Shown here: piece after piece, positions 32,790 through 44,700 of the stretch
Layout of the letters: every line of letters begins with the position of its first letter
How positions within the stretch are numbered: the first letter of the stretch is position 1
Assembly (NCBI RefSeq): GCF_000715075.1
Contig: NC_134097.1
Span: 126,602,997-126,666,996 of the forward strand
Reading direction: 5' to 3'
From: Nicotiana tabacum
Taxonomy: Eukaryota; Streptophyta; Magnoliopsida; Solanales; Solanaceae
Length of the DNA: 64,000 nucleotides
The notes under the pieces: model-generated
The model's database searches: none
What the model was told of the DNA's origin: nothing
What the model saw: only the letters and a program-made list of their open reading frames with translations
Program-made: the position numbers and the translations under genes

Positions 32790-34770
32790 ATGAACACTGT
32801 CCAGAACCTGTCACAATTGGTCATAAAACAGCCTCAGTTGCAGCTTCGTATGTGGTGGAATGATCTAGATGGAGATGGTTGGGATTGGGTAAAAAAGCAG
32901 TTGGGTGCCCTTAGAGACATTATGGAAATCAAACCGTGGGAGGATATAATCAAGGCTTTGGTAACTTTTTGGGATCCTGTCCACAACGTTTTCCGTTTTT
33001 CGGATTTTGAACTCACCCCTACTCTGGAGGAAATAGCCGGATATATTGACTTTGGCCGGGACTTGAAGAAACAACAACTTATATTTCCAAGGGCTCCCTC
33101 TGTGCACAAATTCTTTGATCTCCTGAATATTATAAAGCAAATGAAGAAGGCCCATGTAAACAGAGGATGTTGTTCCTTCTACTTCTTGTATTTCAGGTTT
33201 GGGCACTCAGCTGGGTTCGAAACACATGAATAGGGATTAAACAACAAACAAGATAAGAGCATCTGGCAAATTCATCGTCGGTTCTCTTTCATAGTGGAAT
33301 TTTTAGGAATTATAGTCTTTCCGAATGCAGAACGGACAATAAATATCCGCATGGCCAGAATTGCACAAACCCACATTACTAAAAAAAATCACACACTTGC
33401 TCCGTTAGTGCTGGCACACATTTATCGAGCATTAACATTGTGTAAGTCTAAGGCTCAATTCTTTGAAAGTTGTAACGTTCTTCTACAAATGTGGTTTATC
33501 GTGCATCTCCGCCATCACCCCAAATTTATGAGTTATGGCTTGATCAAGGACAACTTCATCGAGGGTTATGAGGAAAGGGTGAAAGACTACAATTCTCCAG
33601 AAGGGTTGAAGCCTAGGTCTCCCACTTAAGAACTCTAAAATCAAGTCAGATTGAATGTACTCTAGGATGACTTTGGGTAACGGAAGTCATACACATGACG
33701 GATACCAAAAGGATACCTAATGTTGATATGTCTAAGAAGTGTCCAACCATATGCACCGCAAAGAATTTAAAGCAACTAGGAAGATATCAAGTGGTACCCG
33801 AGGATGCAGATTTGAGTACCTAAGTCATTGAACTACACCTAGAAGCAACATTACCCGAGGCTTTAGTCCAACAAGATTGGAATGGTTGCCGATATCTGAA
33901 AAATGATACCCAAGTACCAGATCTTGTGAGAGGGGAAGTGGATCCAGATTATGCCGTGTGGTTTGAGAGAAGGTCTTATGCAAATAATGAGCCAGAGCCC
34001 GAGAGGCCCATCAAGAGACATCATGTTCAGGCTTTTGATGATAAAGTCCGAGAAAGGTTGGCTTGGGGTGAAAAGTAGAAAAAATATCAAGCCGCCATTC
34101 ACATCCTGGAAGAAAAATTAAGAAACGTCGAATTCAACAACGATCTACAGGCGCAAGAAGTTGAAGGTGAAAGGAGAAGGTTAGCCCAAGAAATGAAGCC
34201 CTCCGAGCCCAGATTCAGAAGATGAAAATAGCAGCTGAGAACCGAGCCAGAAGTGGAAAAGATGAAAAACTTATAAACAGTCTTAGGCAAAAAGTGTGTG
34301 AATATTGGGTTGATTTGGAAAAGACTGAGGGTGAACTAGCAAAGGCCCGAGCAAAGTTGGCCAAGAATATAGAAGAACGGGCAAGTTTCATTTAGTAGTT
34401 GAAGGAAAAGTATGACAAAGGAATCACGGGTCTGAAGAAGAACATTAATACCCTTGAGAGTGAAATGGCCAAACAAACAAAGAACTTCAAAGCAGAAAGA
34501 GAGCACTGCTATGCCCTGATGTCGCAACTAGAAGAAGACCTATAACAACTACAAGATCAAAATCATGCGGCCACCCATGTTTTGGAGGCCAGATCTCAGC
34601 AAATTGGATGCTTTCTCCAAGAGAAGGGCGTCATCAGGGAGAGGATTAGAAGAATTGCCGACTATATTATGATGAAGTGCAATGAATGCGAGGTCATGAC
34701 CAGGTCCATGTTCTTTGCTGCAGTGATGATTTTTATCCATCAGATAATGGACGACCAATATCACCTCTGA
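32790..34770 (+). pseudogene. Ogre ORF1 (protein of unknown function, DUF7745-like)
   Basis: An extra frame upstream of gag, as found in Ogre elements. From an ATG at 32790 it encodes WWNDLDGDGWDWVKKQLGAL, ALVTFWDPVHNVFRFSDFEL, TPTLEEIAGYIDFG and APSVHKFFDLLNI. I associate this motif set with DUF7745 proteins from plant genomes; the name is from memory. After stops near 33231 and 33629, a second part (33850-34770) is a long charged coiled coil (AIHILEEKLRNVE, EGELAKARAKLAKNIEE, ARSQQIGCFLQEKG). Several stops and small shifts break it (for example TAG near 34077 and 34394). The role of ORF1 is not known to me. Confidence 0.7.
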
Positions 34771-35040
34771 GATGATATGGTACGTAGGCCCGCGGGCCCC
34801 TAGGGCTGTATTGGAGGCACTTATGTATTCCTAATTTTATTTTCGAGTTTGTATTTCAGTTATTTTAGAGTCTGTTAGGCCACTTTGAGTCTTGTTTTGG
34901 TTTTTCAGTGCTTGAGTCTGTATGATGGAGTCGTTGTAATAGTGGAAAATCAGAATGTTTTTATTTTATAAAAATTTGAAAACCCAAAAATATTTCTTTC
35001 TTTTATTTCGCACTTATCACCCCTTACCACTACTATCATG
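34771..35040 (+). other. Spacer between ORF1 and gag
   Basis: About 270 bp, T-rich and non-coding, from the ORF1 stop to the first gag-like residues. It may carry signals for translation of the downstream frame. Confidence 0.45.
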
Positions 35041-36490
35041 GCACCACTTCCCAAACCATCCAAGCTCTACCAGCCAAAACAGCCACATACCCTACTCCGT
35101 CGGCTACCCCTGTCTTCGTAGCACCCCCGCCAATTACACTCCATCGATCTTCTAGTAAGACGGCATTCCAAGCCCAAGATAACCAGTACTATGCCCCAGA
35201 GCCCACCTTCAAAGTCCCAGATCACTACTCCTACACTCTTCGTTTCGAACTTCCTGTCAAAACTGAGAAGCCACCCAAAAACACGGAGCAAGAGGAGATA
35301 TTTAGGAAGGTAAAGAGCTTGGAGCAGTCACTGAGAAATATGCAAGGGTTAGGTGGCCAAGTAAGTGTGGATTATATGGATTTGTGCTTGTTTCTCGATG
35401 TCCAGCTACCTGCCGGATTCAAAATGCTCAAATTTGACTTGTATGACGGGCATGGAGACCATGTGGCCCACTGAAGGGGATTTTGCAGCAAAATGAGGGG
35501 TGCTGGTGGGAAAGATGAATTGTTAATGGTATATTTTAGTCAAAGTTTGAGTGGTACAGCATTGGAGTGGTACACCCGCTAGGACAACAGCAGGTGGTAC
35601 ACCTGGGATGATCTGGCCCAGGATTTCGCTCGGCATTTCCAGTACAACGTAGAGATTGTACCAGATCGCCTGTCCTTGACTAAGATAGAGAAAAATCCCA
35701 GTGAGAGTTTCAGAGAGTATGGTTTCCATTAGAGAGAACAGGCAGCACGAGTCAACCCTCCGATGGAGGAAGATAAAATGGTAGAGTACTTTCTTCAGGC
35801 CTTGGAGACTACTTACTTTGGTCATTTGATCTCGGTCATAGGTAAGTCTTTCAATAATGTGGTGAAGATGGGAGGAATGGTAGAGGAAGGACTCAAATCG
35901 AGCAAGATCATGAGTTACTCTACCAACAAAGCAACTATACAAGCAATCCAGAATGGCACCGGGGGCGTGTTAAGGAAAAAGAAGAAAGAAGATGTTGCTA
36001 TGGTCATCTCAGGATTGTGGCATGGACCAAGGGGCTCACCTCATCATTACACCTAACCTCGACCCCACCCTCAAACCTATACCCATACTTCATATAATCT
36101 ACCCCAACACTACTTTCCGCCACCAGAACCTCAGAATTCATTCAGGCCACCCCAATACCATGTACACCACGCACAATCATATGCTCAACCCCCTCCTTAC
36201 CCGCAATGGCGTGCCCCAACTCCACAAAACCCTTACCCACCTCCACAAACATACTGAAACCTTACTGCTCACAGCTTTCGAACTAGGCTGGAGTACAAAA
36301 GGGAAACTTGGAGAGTCTTACGCCAGTCTGTTCCAAAGGCTGAGACAATTGGACATTCTAAGGCCGATTGAGTCGAAATTACCAAATTCCCCTCCGAAAA
36401 ACCTGGATTATTCCCTCATATGTGCATATTGTTCTGATGATCTGGGGAACGACACAGAAAAGTGTTGGCATTTGAAGAGCGCCATCTAAG
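35041..36490 (+). pseudogene. Ogre-2 gag (capsid/nucleocapsid) remnant
   Basis: The capsid domain is recognisable from ELLMVYFSQSLSGTALEWY, SRWYTWDDLAQDFARHFQYN and LTKIEKNPSESFREY (35515-35730). Before it come proline-rich N-terminal sequence and a short coiled segment (EEIFRKVKSLEQSLRNMQG). After it come proline/tyrosine-rich sequence and a Cys-rich CAYCSDDLGND-TEKC-WHLK segment (36425-36480), like the zinc knuckle but with Asn where His is expected. Interrupted by stops (near 35473, 35580, 35730) and frame changes. Confidence 0.75.
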
Positions 36491-37980
36491 AAATTATTGA
36501 TACAAACCAAATTGTGGTCCAGAGCCTGGAAGCGCCATATATCAATCAAAATTCATTGCCAACCCATGTTGAAACGCATATGATTTAGATAGTACATAAG
36601 GATGGGGAGCCCAAGAAGCCTTCAAAGTCTATTATGATGATCCGTGCTAGAGTAAGCCAGTCCAAGCTCCAATTGTTACAAAGGCAACATCTCTGATAGC
36701 TGAAGGGCTGACAGACAAGATGAGCACGCCCAATGATAAGCCGCCTGTGGTAGTCGCGAAGGGTTCCCAGATGATGTTGAAACAAAACAAGGAAAGTCGA
36801 AAGTGGTCGTGCCGGGGGTAGCAAGTAAGCCTGTCATTATTGTGGAAAGGTCTCGCATTGCCCCTGTTATTATTAAACCTGTGACCCAACTGTCGATAGA
36901 TGACACCAAGGCTGTTCCATGGAATTACAAGCGAGTGATAGTAACATATAAAGGGAAATAAGTGGAAGAGGAAGTTAATGAAACCCAAGGTTTGACTCGT
37001 TTGGGGAGATGCTTTGCCCTAGAGGAATTAAGGAAAGCCAAGCCACTCAAAGATAACCCAATCCCAGTGAAGAAACTAGTCAACGAGGATGAGGCAGAAG
37101 AAATTCTTCAGAAAAATGAAGGTGCAGGATTACTCAATCGTGGAACAGTTAAGGAAGACACCCGCTCAGATTTCTCTTCTGTCATTGTTGATACACTCAA
37201 ACGAGCACTACAGGGCCCTCATGAAGATTTTGAATGAGGCTCATGTCCCTGATAAGATCATAGTGAACTATTTGGAGAAGATTGCCAACAAGATATTCGA
37301 GGCGAATAGGATCACCTTCTCGGATAATGAGTTGCCTTTGGAGGGTACGAAACATAATCGGGCTCTCTATCTCATAGTAAAATGCAAAGATTTTGTGGTC
37401 ACGAGGGTGCTGGTTGACAATGGTTCCAGTGCGAACATTTGACCTCTCTCCACTTTGTTGAAAATTGATACTGAAAGGATCCACAAGAATAGTATATGTG
37501 TCCGAGGTTTTGATGGAGGGGGAAAAGATTCTGTTGGTGATATCGTGCTCGAACCAACAATAGGACCAGTTGAATTTACCATGGAGTTCCAAGTACTGGA
37601 TGTGGCCGTCTCTTACAATTTGCTGTTAGATAGGCCCTGTATACATGTTGCCAAAGCAGATCCTTCTTCTTTGCGCCAGATGGAAAAGTTTGAGTGGGAC
37701 AGACAGGAAATCGTTGTGTATGGTGATGAGAACTTATGTGCTTATAATGATACATCCGTCCCGTTTATTGAGGCTGAAGATGATAAAGGGCCTTGGGTTT
37801 ACCAAGTTTCAGAAACAGTGTCAGCTGAGAAGGTTCCAGAAGGGGAATATATTCCAGGTCCAAAGCTAGCTTCTACGATCGTCATGGTAGCAAATGAAAT
37901 TTTAAGGAATGGTTTTTGTTCCGGTCAAGGGTTTGGGCGCATCTTTGCAAGGTATCGTACAACCAATATCTCTACGTGAA
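36491..37980 (+). pseudogene. Ogre-2 protease region and G-patch-like segment
   Basis: A linker (to about 37240) with ETQGLTRLGRCFALEELRK leads to an aspartic protease. LVDNGSSANI (37411-37440) carries the active-site D-N-G-S pattern, followed by FTMEFQVLDVAVSYNLLLDRP. Next, VANEILRNGFCSGQGFGRI (about 37890-37950) resembles the G-patch found between protease and RT in Tat/Ogre polyproteins. G-patches bind RNA or RNA-processing factors. Frame changes occur near 37220 and 37960, and stops at 37441 and 36959. Confidence 0.72.
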
Positions 37981-38318
37981 AATATGGGTACATTTGGTCT
38001 GGGGTTCAAGTCCACAGGGGATGATGTGAAGAAGGATAAAAAGTTGAAAAAGAAGGCATGATCGCTCTCTAATCCTATCCCACGCCTCTCCAGGTCTTTC
38101 GTCAAGTCAGGGGTCGTGAAGCGTCTGGTGTCAGCAGTTCCAAAGCCTGTGGTTGACTTTGATGAATAGTTGATTGAAAGGTTCTAGAGGCTATTTGATG
38201 AGGTGAACATGGTAGAAATTGGGGAAGGTTCCACCAAAGCAGACGTGCAGTTTATTGGGCCAAAAGTGAAGCTTAACAATTGGAAGGCTACTCCTCTCCC
38301 TACTCGGAAGGAGTTTTG

Positions 38319-38491
38319 GTAATTTGCTTTGTTTTCCTTGCTGTTATCTGGATTATTCAAGGGTTGTAATTCAGATTTTTATTTTTCACTTGTTTTGATG
38401 TACAAACCCTTCTATCTTTTATTTTCAATGAAATGTAATTCCTCTTTTTTCATTACTCCTGATAGTGTCATTTTTGTCTTTCTTTGTACAG
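38319..38491 (+). other. Candidate intron between protease and RT
   Basis: Donor GTAATT at 38319, a long U-rich body, and acceptor TTTGTACAG ending at 38491 (173 nt). Just before it the frame reads into a stop, and just after it a frame continues toward RT. Removal would carry the upstream frame into the RT-side frame without that stop. Ogre elements are known to have a spliced intron at this place. Confidence 0.6.
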
Positions 38492-39604
38492 TTCTTTTTA
38501 TGCTGGTTTCAATGACATGACATGCATGAGGAATCTTCGGCCAAGTCTTAAAAGCCAATCTAACTCTAAAATAATAATCTAAGAAATAGAGTGTGATGAT
38601 GAAATAAAATATGATGAAGAAGCGGCATTTGAGGAAATTAGTAAAGAACTACATCATTTTGAAGAGAAACCCAAGCCTAATTCGAATTAAATTGAAGCAA
38701 TCAATTTAGGGGATCCAGATAATATCAGGGAAACCAAGATAAGTGTACACTTGGAACCAAAACTCAAGGAAGAAATAATCAAAGCACTGTTTGAATATAA
38801 AGACATCTTTGCATGGTCATATGACGACATGCCGGGTTTGAGTACGAACTTGGTAGTTCACAAATTGCCAACTGACCTGGCGTGCCCTCCCATCAAGCAG
38901 AAGTTAAGGAAGTTCAAGACTAACATGAGTGTAAAGATCAAGGAAGAAATCACAAAAACAGTTGGATGCAAAGGTCATTCGAGTCACGCGATACCCCCAC
39001 TTGGTTAGCTAATGTTGTGCCAGTACCAAAGAAGGATGGTAAGATCATGTGTGCGTTGATTACCGCGATCTCAACAAAGAAAGTCCAAAGGATAATTTTC
39101 CATTGCCAAATATCCACATTTTGATTGATAATTATGCCAAGCATGAGGTCGGGTCTTTTGTGGATTGCTATGCTGGGTACCACCAGATCTTGATGGATGA
39201 AGAAGATGCAGAAAAGACAGTGTTCATCACTCCATGGGGAACATATTTCTACCGGGTAATGCCATTTGGTTTGAAAAACACTGGGGCATTTTACACTGGG
39301 GCAGCAGTCTGACCATGTCGAAGACTTGAGGAAGTTTTTCCAGAGGCTCTACAGGCACAATCTTAAGCTCAACCCTGCAAAGTGTGCATTTGGTGTTCCA
39401 TCTGGAAAACTGTTAGGGTTCATAGTCAGTCGGCGAGGCATTGAGTTGGATACATAAATGATCAAAGCTATCCAAGAATTGTCACCGCCAAGGAATAAGA
39501 CTGAGGTGATGAGTTTGCTCGGGCGTTTAAACTACATCAGCAGGTTTATTGCTCAACTCATGATAACTTGTGAGCCCATCTTTAAGTTGTTGAAGAAGGA
39601 TGCT
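38492..39604 (+). pseudogene. Ogre-2 reverse transcriptase, active site deleted
   Basis: RT N-terminal sequence (LFEYKDIFAWSYDDMPGLST) and fingers/palm motifs VPVPKKDGKIMCVDYRDLNK, FPLPNIHILIDN and GYHQILMDEEDAEKTVFITP...MPFGLKNTGA are clear. Directly afterwards (about 39295-39312) the sequence jumps to SDHVEDLRKFFQRLYRHNLK, the thumb side. The segment normally carrying the YVDD catalytic motif, roughly 30-35 codons, is missing. Thumb motifs (KLNPAKCAFGVPSGKLLGF, NKTEVMSLLGRLNYISRFI) follow. It then ends at the NA-2 insertion. A frameshift near 38965 also breaks it. Confidence 0.85.
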
Positions 39605-41780
39605 TGTCACGCCCCGAACCTGGGGGGGGGGGCGAGACCGGAACCTAGTGCCTCACCTATCCTTGCGTACCAACTTGCAACTAAAGGACTCTGAATATAT
39701 GATGTCATACTTTGGCCATGGGCCACATTGCAAGATAGCTGCGAATGCTAACTAAATGTCAATAATACTAGGCCGACAAGGCCGTCATAACTAGTACACC
39801 TGACAAACCAACCAAATATACTTACAAGGACTGCAAGCCCAACATATTGCACTAACTGACAGGATATGTCTACAAGCCTCTACTATTGGATATACTATGA
39901 TCGGAATAGCTCTCCGACCTACTCATAACATATATATAAGATGTACATAAGACTCTAGACCCGGAAACTCCGAAAGGCATGGAGCTTACCGATCAAGCTA
40001 AACTCGAGCAACACTTATTTAAGAGGCCTACCCGTCTGTCTGTCTGACCTGCATGCATCAAATGCAACGCCCCCAAAAAAGGGACGTCAGTATGAAATAA
40101 TGTACTGAATATGTAAGGCAATATACTAAAAGCTGAAACTGAACTGATAATATAATAATTGCAAGTAGCTGGAAGTCAAAGATAATATGAAAATATGCTT
40201 ACCTGTTGATACTGACTCAACTCTCTCAATATAGTAAGTAAAATAGTTTTCCTGCCCTATAAGGCTCTTTATATATATATATATAACTGCTCTGTCGTAG
40301 TAGGCTCGCTCATAGGCACTCAGCCATACTAGGCTCTGTATCTCGACCAACTGGGCTCGCTCATAAGCGCTCGGCCACAGTAGGCTCGGTATATAACTTA
40401 CCATCTGATCAGAGGTTGCCTAATAGGGGCCTGCCCATCGATTATAGCTCGATGGTAATGAAAATACTTCAATACTGTATATATAAATTCTCTGCTCACT
40501 TGACTAGAAGAAGTAAATACTCAATTGAATATGAAGTCCTGATAATAGGAATATCGTAACTTACAAAACTAGGAAAATATATGTAACTTGCGAGACTTGC
40601 AAAATATACGTAAATTCCGGGATATGCATTTTTCTTTATGACTCGTTATCAAACTTTTGTTATTACGAGATCATGCAAAATGAAGGAAGAGCTTAGCCTT
40701 AAGATACATGGAGTAGGGAAAACTCCATATAATATTCTTGAAGATTGCACCGTAGTCTTTTGGAACCCCATAATTTTATGTTGCTACGATTCTAACAATT
40801 TTTGTTGGAAACCTTCGTGGATTGAATTTAGAACCCCAAAAATCGGATTGAATTCTTGCTTCTGTTCTTGAAGCCTTGAACGAATCAAGCTTCAATTCTT
40901 TGAATTACTTGGAACGAATCAAGTTTCTGCTTAATGAAACATTCTTGAACTAGAAAATATGGGGTTTTAAGAGTACACTGATGACAGTACTTGATTAAAT
41001 GCTTGTTTAATGAACAAGAATGGTCTATCCATATCAAAGGAAAGTGAAATAGAAAATTTGAATCAATTTTTACCAAGCAGAAAACCCAAAACTCCACTTT
41101 TACATTCTTGGACGTTGGTGGAGTCCCTTTGATGTATAAATGTCTTGTATACCACAAATTAGCTTGCCACCTATTTAACCAAGACTAAGAGTCATATGGT
41201 TAGTGTAGTGGCTTGCTGCCATATTTTTGAAGGGGAGTGAAAGGATTAATCTTATCCAAATATATCCTCAATTAATTAGGTAATGTCCCATTACCCGGTA
41301 ATTAATCAATTACCCATAAAATTGAGAATTATTCCCACTTACTTAAAATATTAATCACTTTCCACATACCTTATACACCTTACTAGCATAGTCATGTAGT
41401 ATCTTGTATGACACTAGTCCATAAATACAGGATATTTTAGCTCGGGCCGTATTTTACCCCAAAATGCCAAACTTCGACAAAATTTATTTTCTTCGATATT
41501 ACTTACCCTCTTACCTACACGAATTTACTCATCACTTATAATCCTTATAATCTCCAAATAATCTTTTCCTTGGACTGATGTCAATTACCTTACAACAAAT
41601 TCAACGTACAATACTGCAAGGTGCAACATCGTCGTAACTTATTACTACGAAGCGTAACATCACCGTAATGTAATACTGTAGGGTGAAACATTGTCGTAAC
41701 ATATTACTGTAGAGGGTAACATCATCGTAATATATTACTGCAGAGCATAATATCTTCATAATACTAGAGGGCATAATAGT
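39605..41780 (-). repeat. 3' LTR of NA-2
   Basis: On the plus strand it starts TGTCACGCCCC with an 11-G run (39622-39632). It has short repeats of TAGGCTCGCTCATA...GCGCTCGGCCA near 40300-40400, comparable with the GGCCGGGTACG cluster of NA-1. It ends in a local tandem array (41610-41775). The exact outer edge is uncertain because no TG start is obvious next to the PPT. Confidence 0.8.
41610..41775. repeat. Short tandem array in the NA-2 LTR
   Basis: About five diverged units of 32-38 bp built on GTAACATCATCGTAA, TATTACTG and TAGAGG (for example GCAACATCGTCGTAAC, GTAACATCACCGTAAT). It sits at the 5' edge of the LTR as the element reads. The other LTR has lost this part. Confidence 0.8.
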
Positions 41781-41794
41781 ATTCCCCCCTTTGG

Positions 41795-44700
41795 AACATT
41801 CGTCCTCGAATGTTGACTGGTGCACTTATCATTTTCATAACTTATAGCTCTTGTGAATACCTTAATACTCTTCTTGACATTGGAGCAGTTGCTTTGTGAA
41901 TAAATCCAAAGTCTAGGTTATTCCCCCCTTTAATCTTTTTGCTCATATCATGACCTGTGGTCGAAATTCTTCCTAATCTTGCAACTACTGTTACCTCCTG
42001 TTATGTAGCTTGTATGACCCTGGCTTTGTAAGTGTACTTATGCGATTCATCTTTCCTTTTTCCTTTTATCTTTTAGTCAATCTCTAGGCCTTACTTTGGA
42101 TATACAAGGCTTAATAGGATACCTCTCTGGGCCTCTATAGATATACTGAAGTCCTTTGCTCAATACTTTGTAGAACTTGCGAATATAGCCATATGTTATT
42201 TCATAGATCTGGTTATCCATTCATATGACTTTACTGCATTTACATGGGTTATACTATTCCATAATTTTTACTTCAATCTATCTTTACTGAGGTATGCTTG
42301 CCAAGCTCTCAGTTACTTTTGTTGCTTATCCTTTAGGTATAAATCTCAGTCCTTTAATGCTCCTTCATTACCGTTCGTCTTAAGAAGGATGGCGTAATCT
42401 TATGTCATACTTTGTAATTTGTATCTGACCATTGTTGGTTCTCCTCAATTTTGATCTATAATCCTCTACATAAAGACTTGAAACTTCTTACGTAATATAT
42501 TACCTCTAGGGTTTACGTTGCATTGAGGAATATTTGAAGTGATTTCCATAATCATATTTCATAGTGTCTCAATGTGATTCACCTTATGAGGGTATCCTAA
42601 TTTCGTGCCGCCAACGAAATCTTTTCTCCTTCTCTTCTTCTATTTTTTTTCAAATCATTATTCAAACGAAGGCCTAAACGTCATTCTTTATCTGTCACAA
42701 TTATACCCTCATTTTATTACTAGGTCAGCATTTCATTCTTTCTAAATGCTATTAATCTTAGATTCCTTTAAGTTTATTCAGGCTATACTGAACTTTCAAT
42801 AACTTATAGAAACAATTATCTCTCTTGTTTTCATGGACTTAATCCTGAGAACTTATCCATTCTCGTCACCTTTTCACTTGCCTTTCCTCATCCTTACTCA
42901 TGTTTTCTTATAATTTTGTCGCTCTACCATACTTTAGCTTGCGACCTATAAATATCCATTTATAATACTCGCAACTTTCCTTCAACTTGCTTGCACCATA
43001 GATTTCCTTATGTTATTATGGAATGTCAAGCGATACATCACATCCTCTCCAACTCTGCTCAACTCTCTTACCTAGATTTCTTAGTACTTAGAAACCATAG
43101 GTTGGAAGACATGCCGCTAACGATGCCACTATCATTCCTGGTTATCATTCCTGAGTATCTCTTACGTTGTTCACCTTTACCTTAATTACTTAAAATCTCG
43201 CATCATATCTTCTATCTCTTTCATAACCTCCGTTCTACATAGGTATGATTCACACCACAACTTGAAGCTCTATGATAATACTACAATCCGGTAGGAGCTT
43301 CATACTGACTCCTTTTGAAGCTGTTACTTTTTTTTTAACTGGCTTTATCATAGAGCTGTTATAGACTATGGTTGTTGTACTATCTCTCTCATACCTCTGA
43401 TTTTAAGGGAGATCCTGCAATGTTCTCGATCACGATGCTTCTATTTTTTTGGGTCCAATAATCAGACTCCTGATTTACTTGGGTGATGTAACTCTTTAGT
43501 TTCTTCCTTTTCTGATCGGCTTTTACGTCAGCTTAAGCTATCTTCGGATCTGTGGTTCCTGGTATCAGTTATTACCTTAGCCTTTCATGGGCGTTATGGA
43601 ATATCCATGACACAATCTTCTAACAATTCAATCCTTTGTCTATGCCGTGAGTTCAATTCTTTCTTTTAACTTATACAAGAGTCTTCTATGGCTGTATGAT
43701 TGTCAACAGATATGCTGCCTGGATAATGCTCCAAAATCTTGAGTGTATCCATAACGTACTAACTCTAGATCATTAATCGAATGATTCTTTCGTTCCCTCT
43801 TAGTTTACTTTCAGTGTAAGCTATTACTTTTCCTGGTCTTTCTGCCCTCTTGTTGCATCCATACTTAGCTTATCTTAGTGCCCACACTTGCCAGAGTTTT
43901 CATACAACTCATATGATCTCGAATATTACTTTTAATTCTTACTTCCCGTTCATTAGCCACGGTAGGTGCCATTTTCCTTTGGAATGCTTACAATGTTGTT
44001 GCGAGATTGTTGTTACACGACCATTTCCTCTTTAGATCATTGTGCTTAGGTTGAAGCCTTCTTTCTTATCTCTTTAGCTAGTCTTTCATTTAGAGAGAAC
44101 CCTTGACTCTCGTAAAGTTGTGAGCTTATTACGGACCTTTTTGATGTCCTTACTTTCCTATAATCATCCGTAGTTGCTTATTTCCATGCCCTTGTGCTTG
44201 TGTGGTTGCTTTTGAACTTATATTTTGACTGCCTTCCTAGTGACACTTTCTTTTATCCCCGTAATACTCATATGGTACCTTTAACTACCCCCGACTCTTG
44301 TTTGAATATATCTCAAGTATTATAATGATATTCTTCGAGGTTGAATTCTCCACATTGGGTTCTACTATGTTTTATCTTACACGATCTGATGACTCGTCTG
44401 TAACCTCCTATTTACCCATAACTGGAATCTTTTTGACCAATTACTAACTACTCGTTGGACCATTCTCATATCAATATTCCTCGTAATCTTCCTTGGGTTA
44501 TTTCCTTTGTCTTAACTTATGTCTCGCACTGGCTCCTTATTTATTAATAACAGCTCGGGCAGGAACCTTTACTTCCTCTCCTTGACGTCGTGCTAGCACA
44601 ATATTCTTGAATTGTAGCGTATCTCTAAGATTTGGATAAGTACCATCTCATTCCTTTTTCATTTATCACATTCTTCCTTTACCATTCCATAGTCACTAGA

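Noticed and set aside
38329..38520. 63-codon hydrophobic frame between protease and RT
   Set aside because: It falls almost wholly inside the U-rich candidate intron; the hydrophobic residues reflect T richness.
39622..39632. G11 run (also 46312-46322) and the C17 run at 28774 as G-quadruplex or special signals
   Set aside because: Homopolymer runs are prone to slippage and sequencing error; the two G11 copies are explained by LTR duplication.
42991..44035. Plus-strand frames inside NA-2
   Set aside because: No domain, antisense to the element, and not conserved in NA-1.
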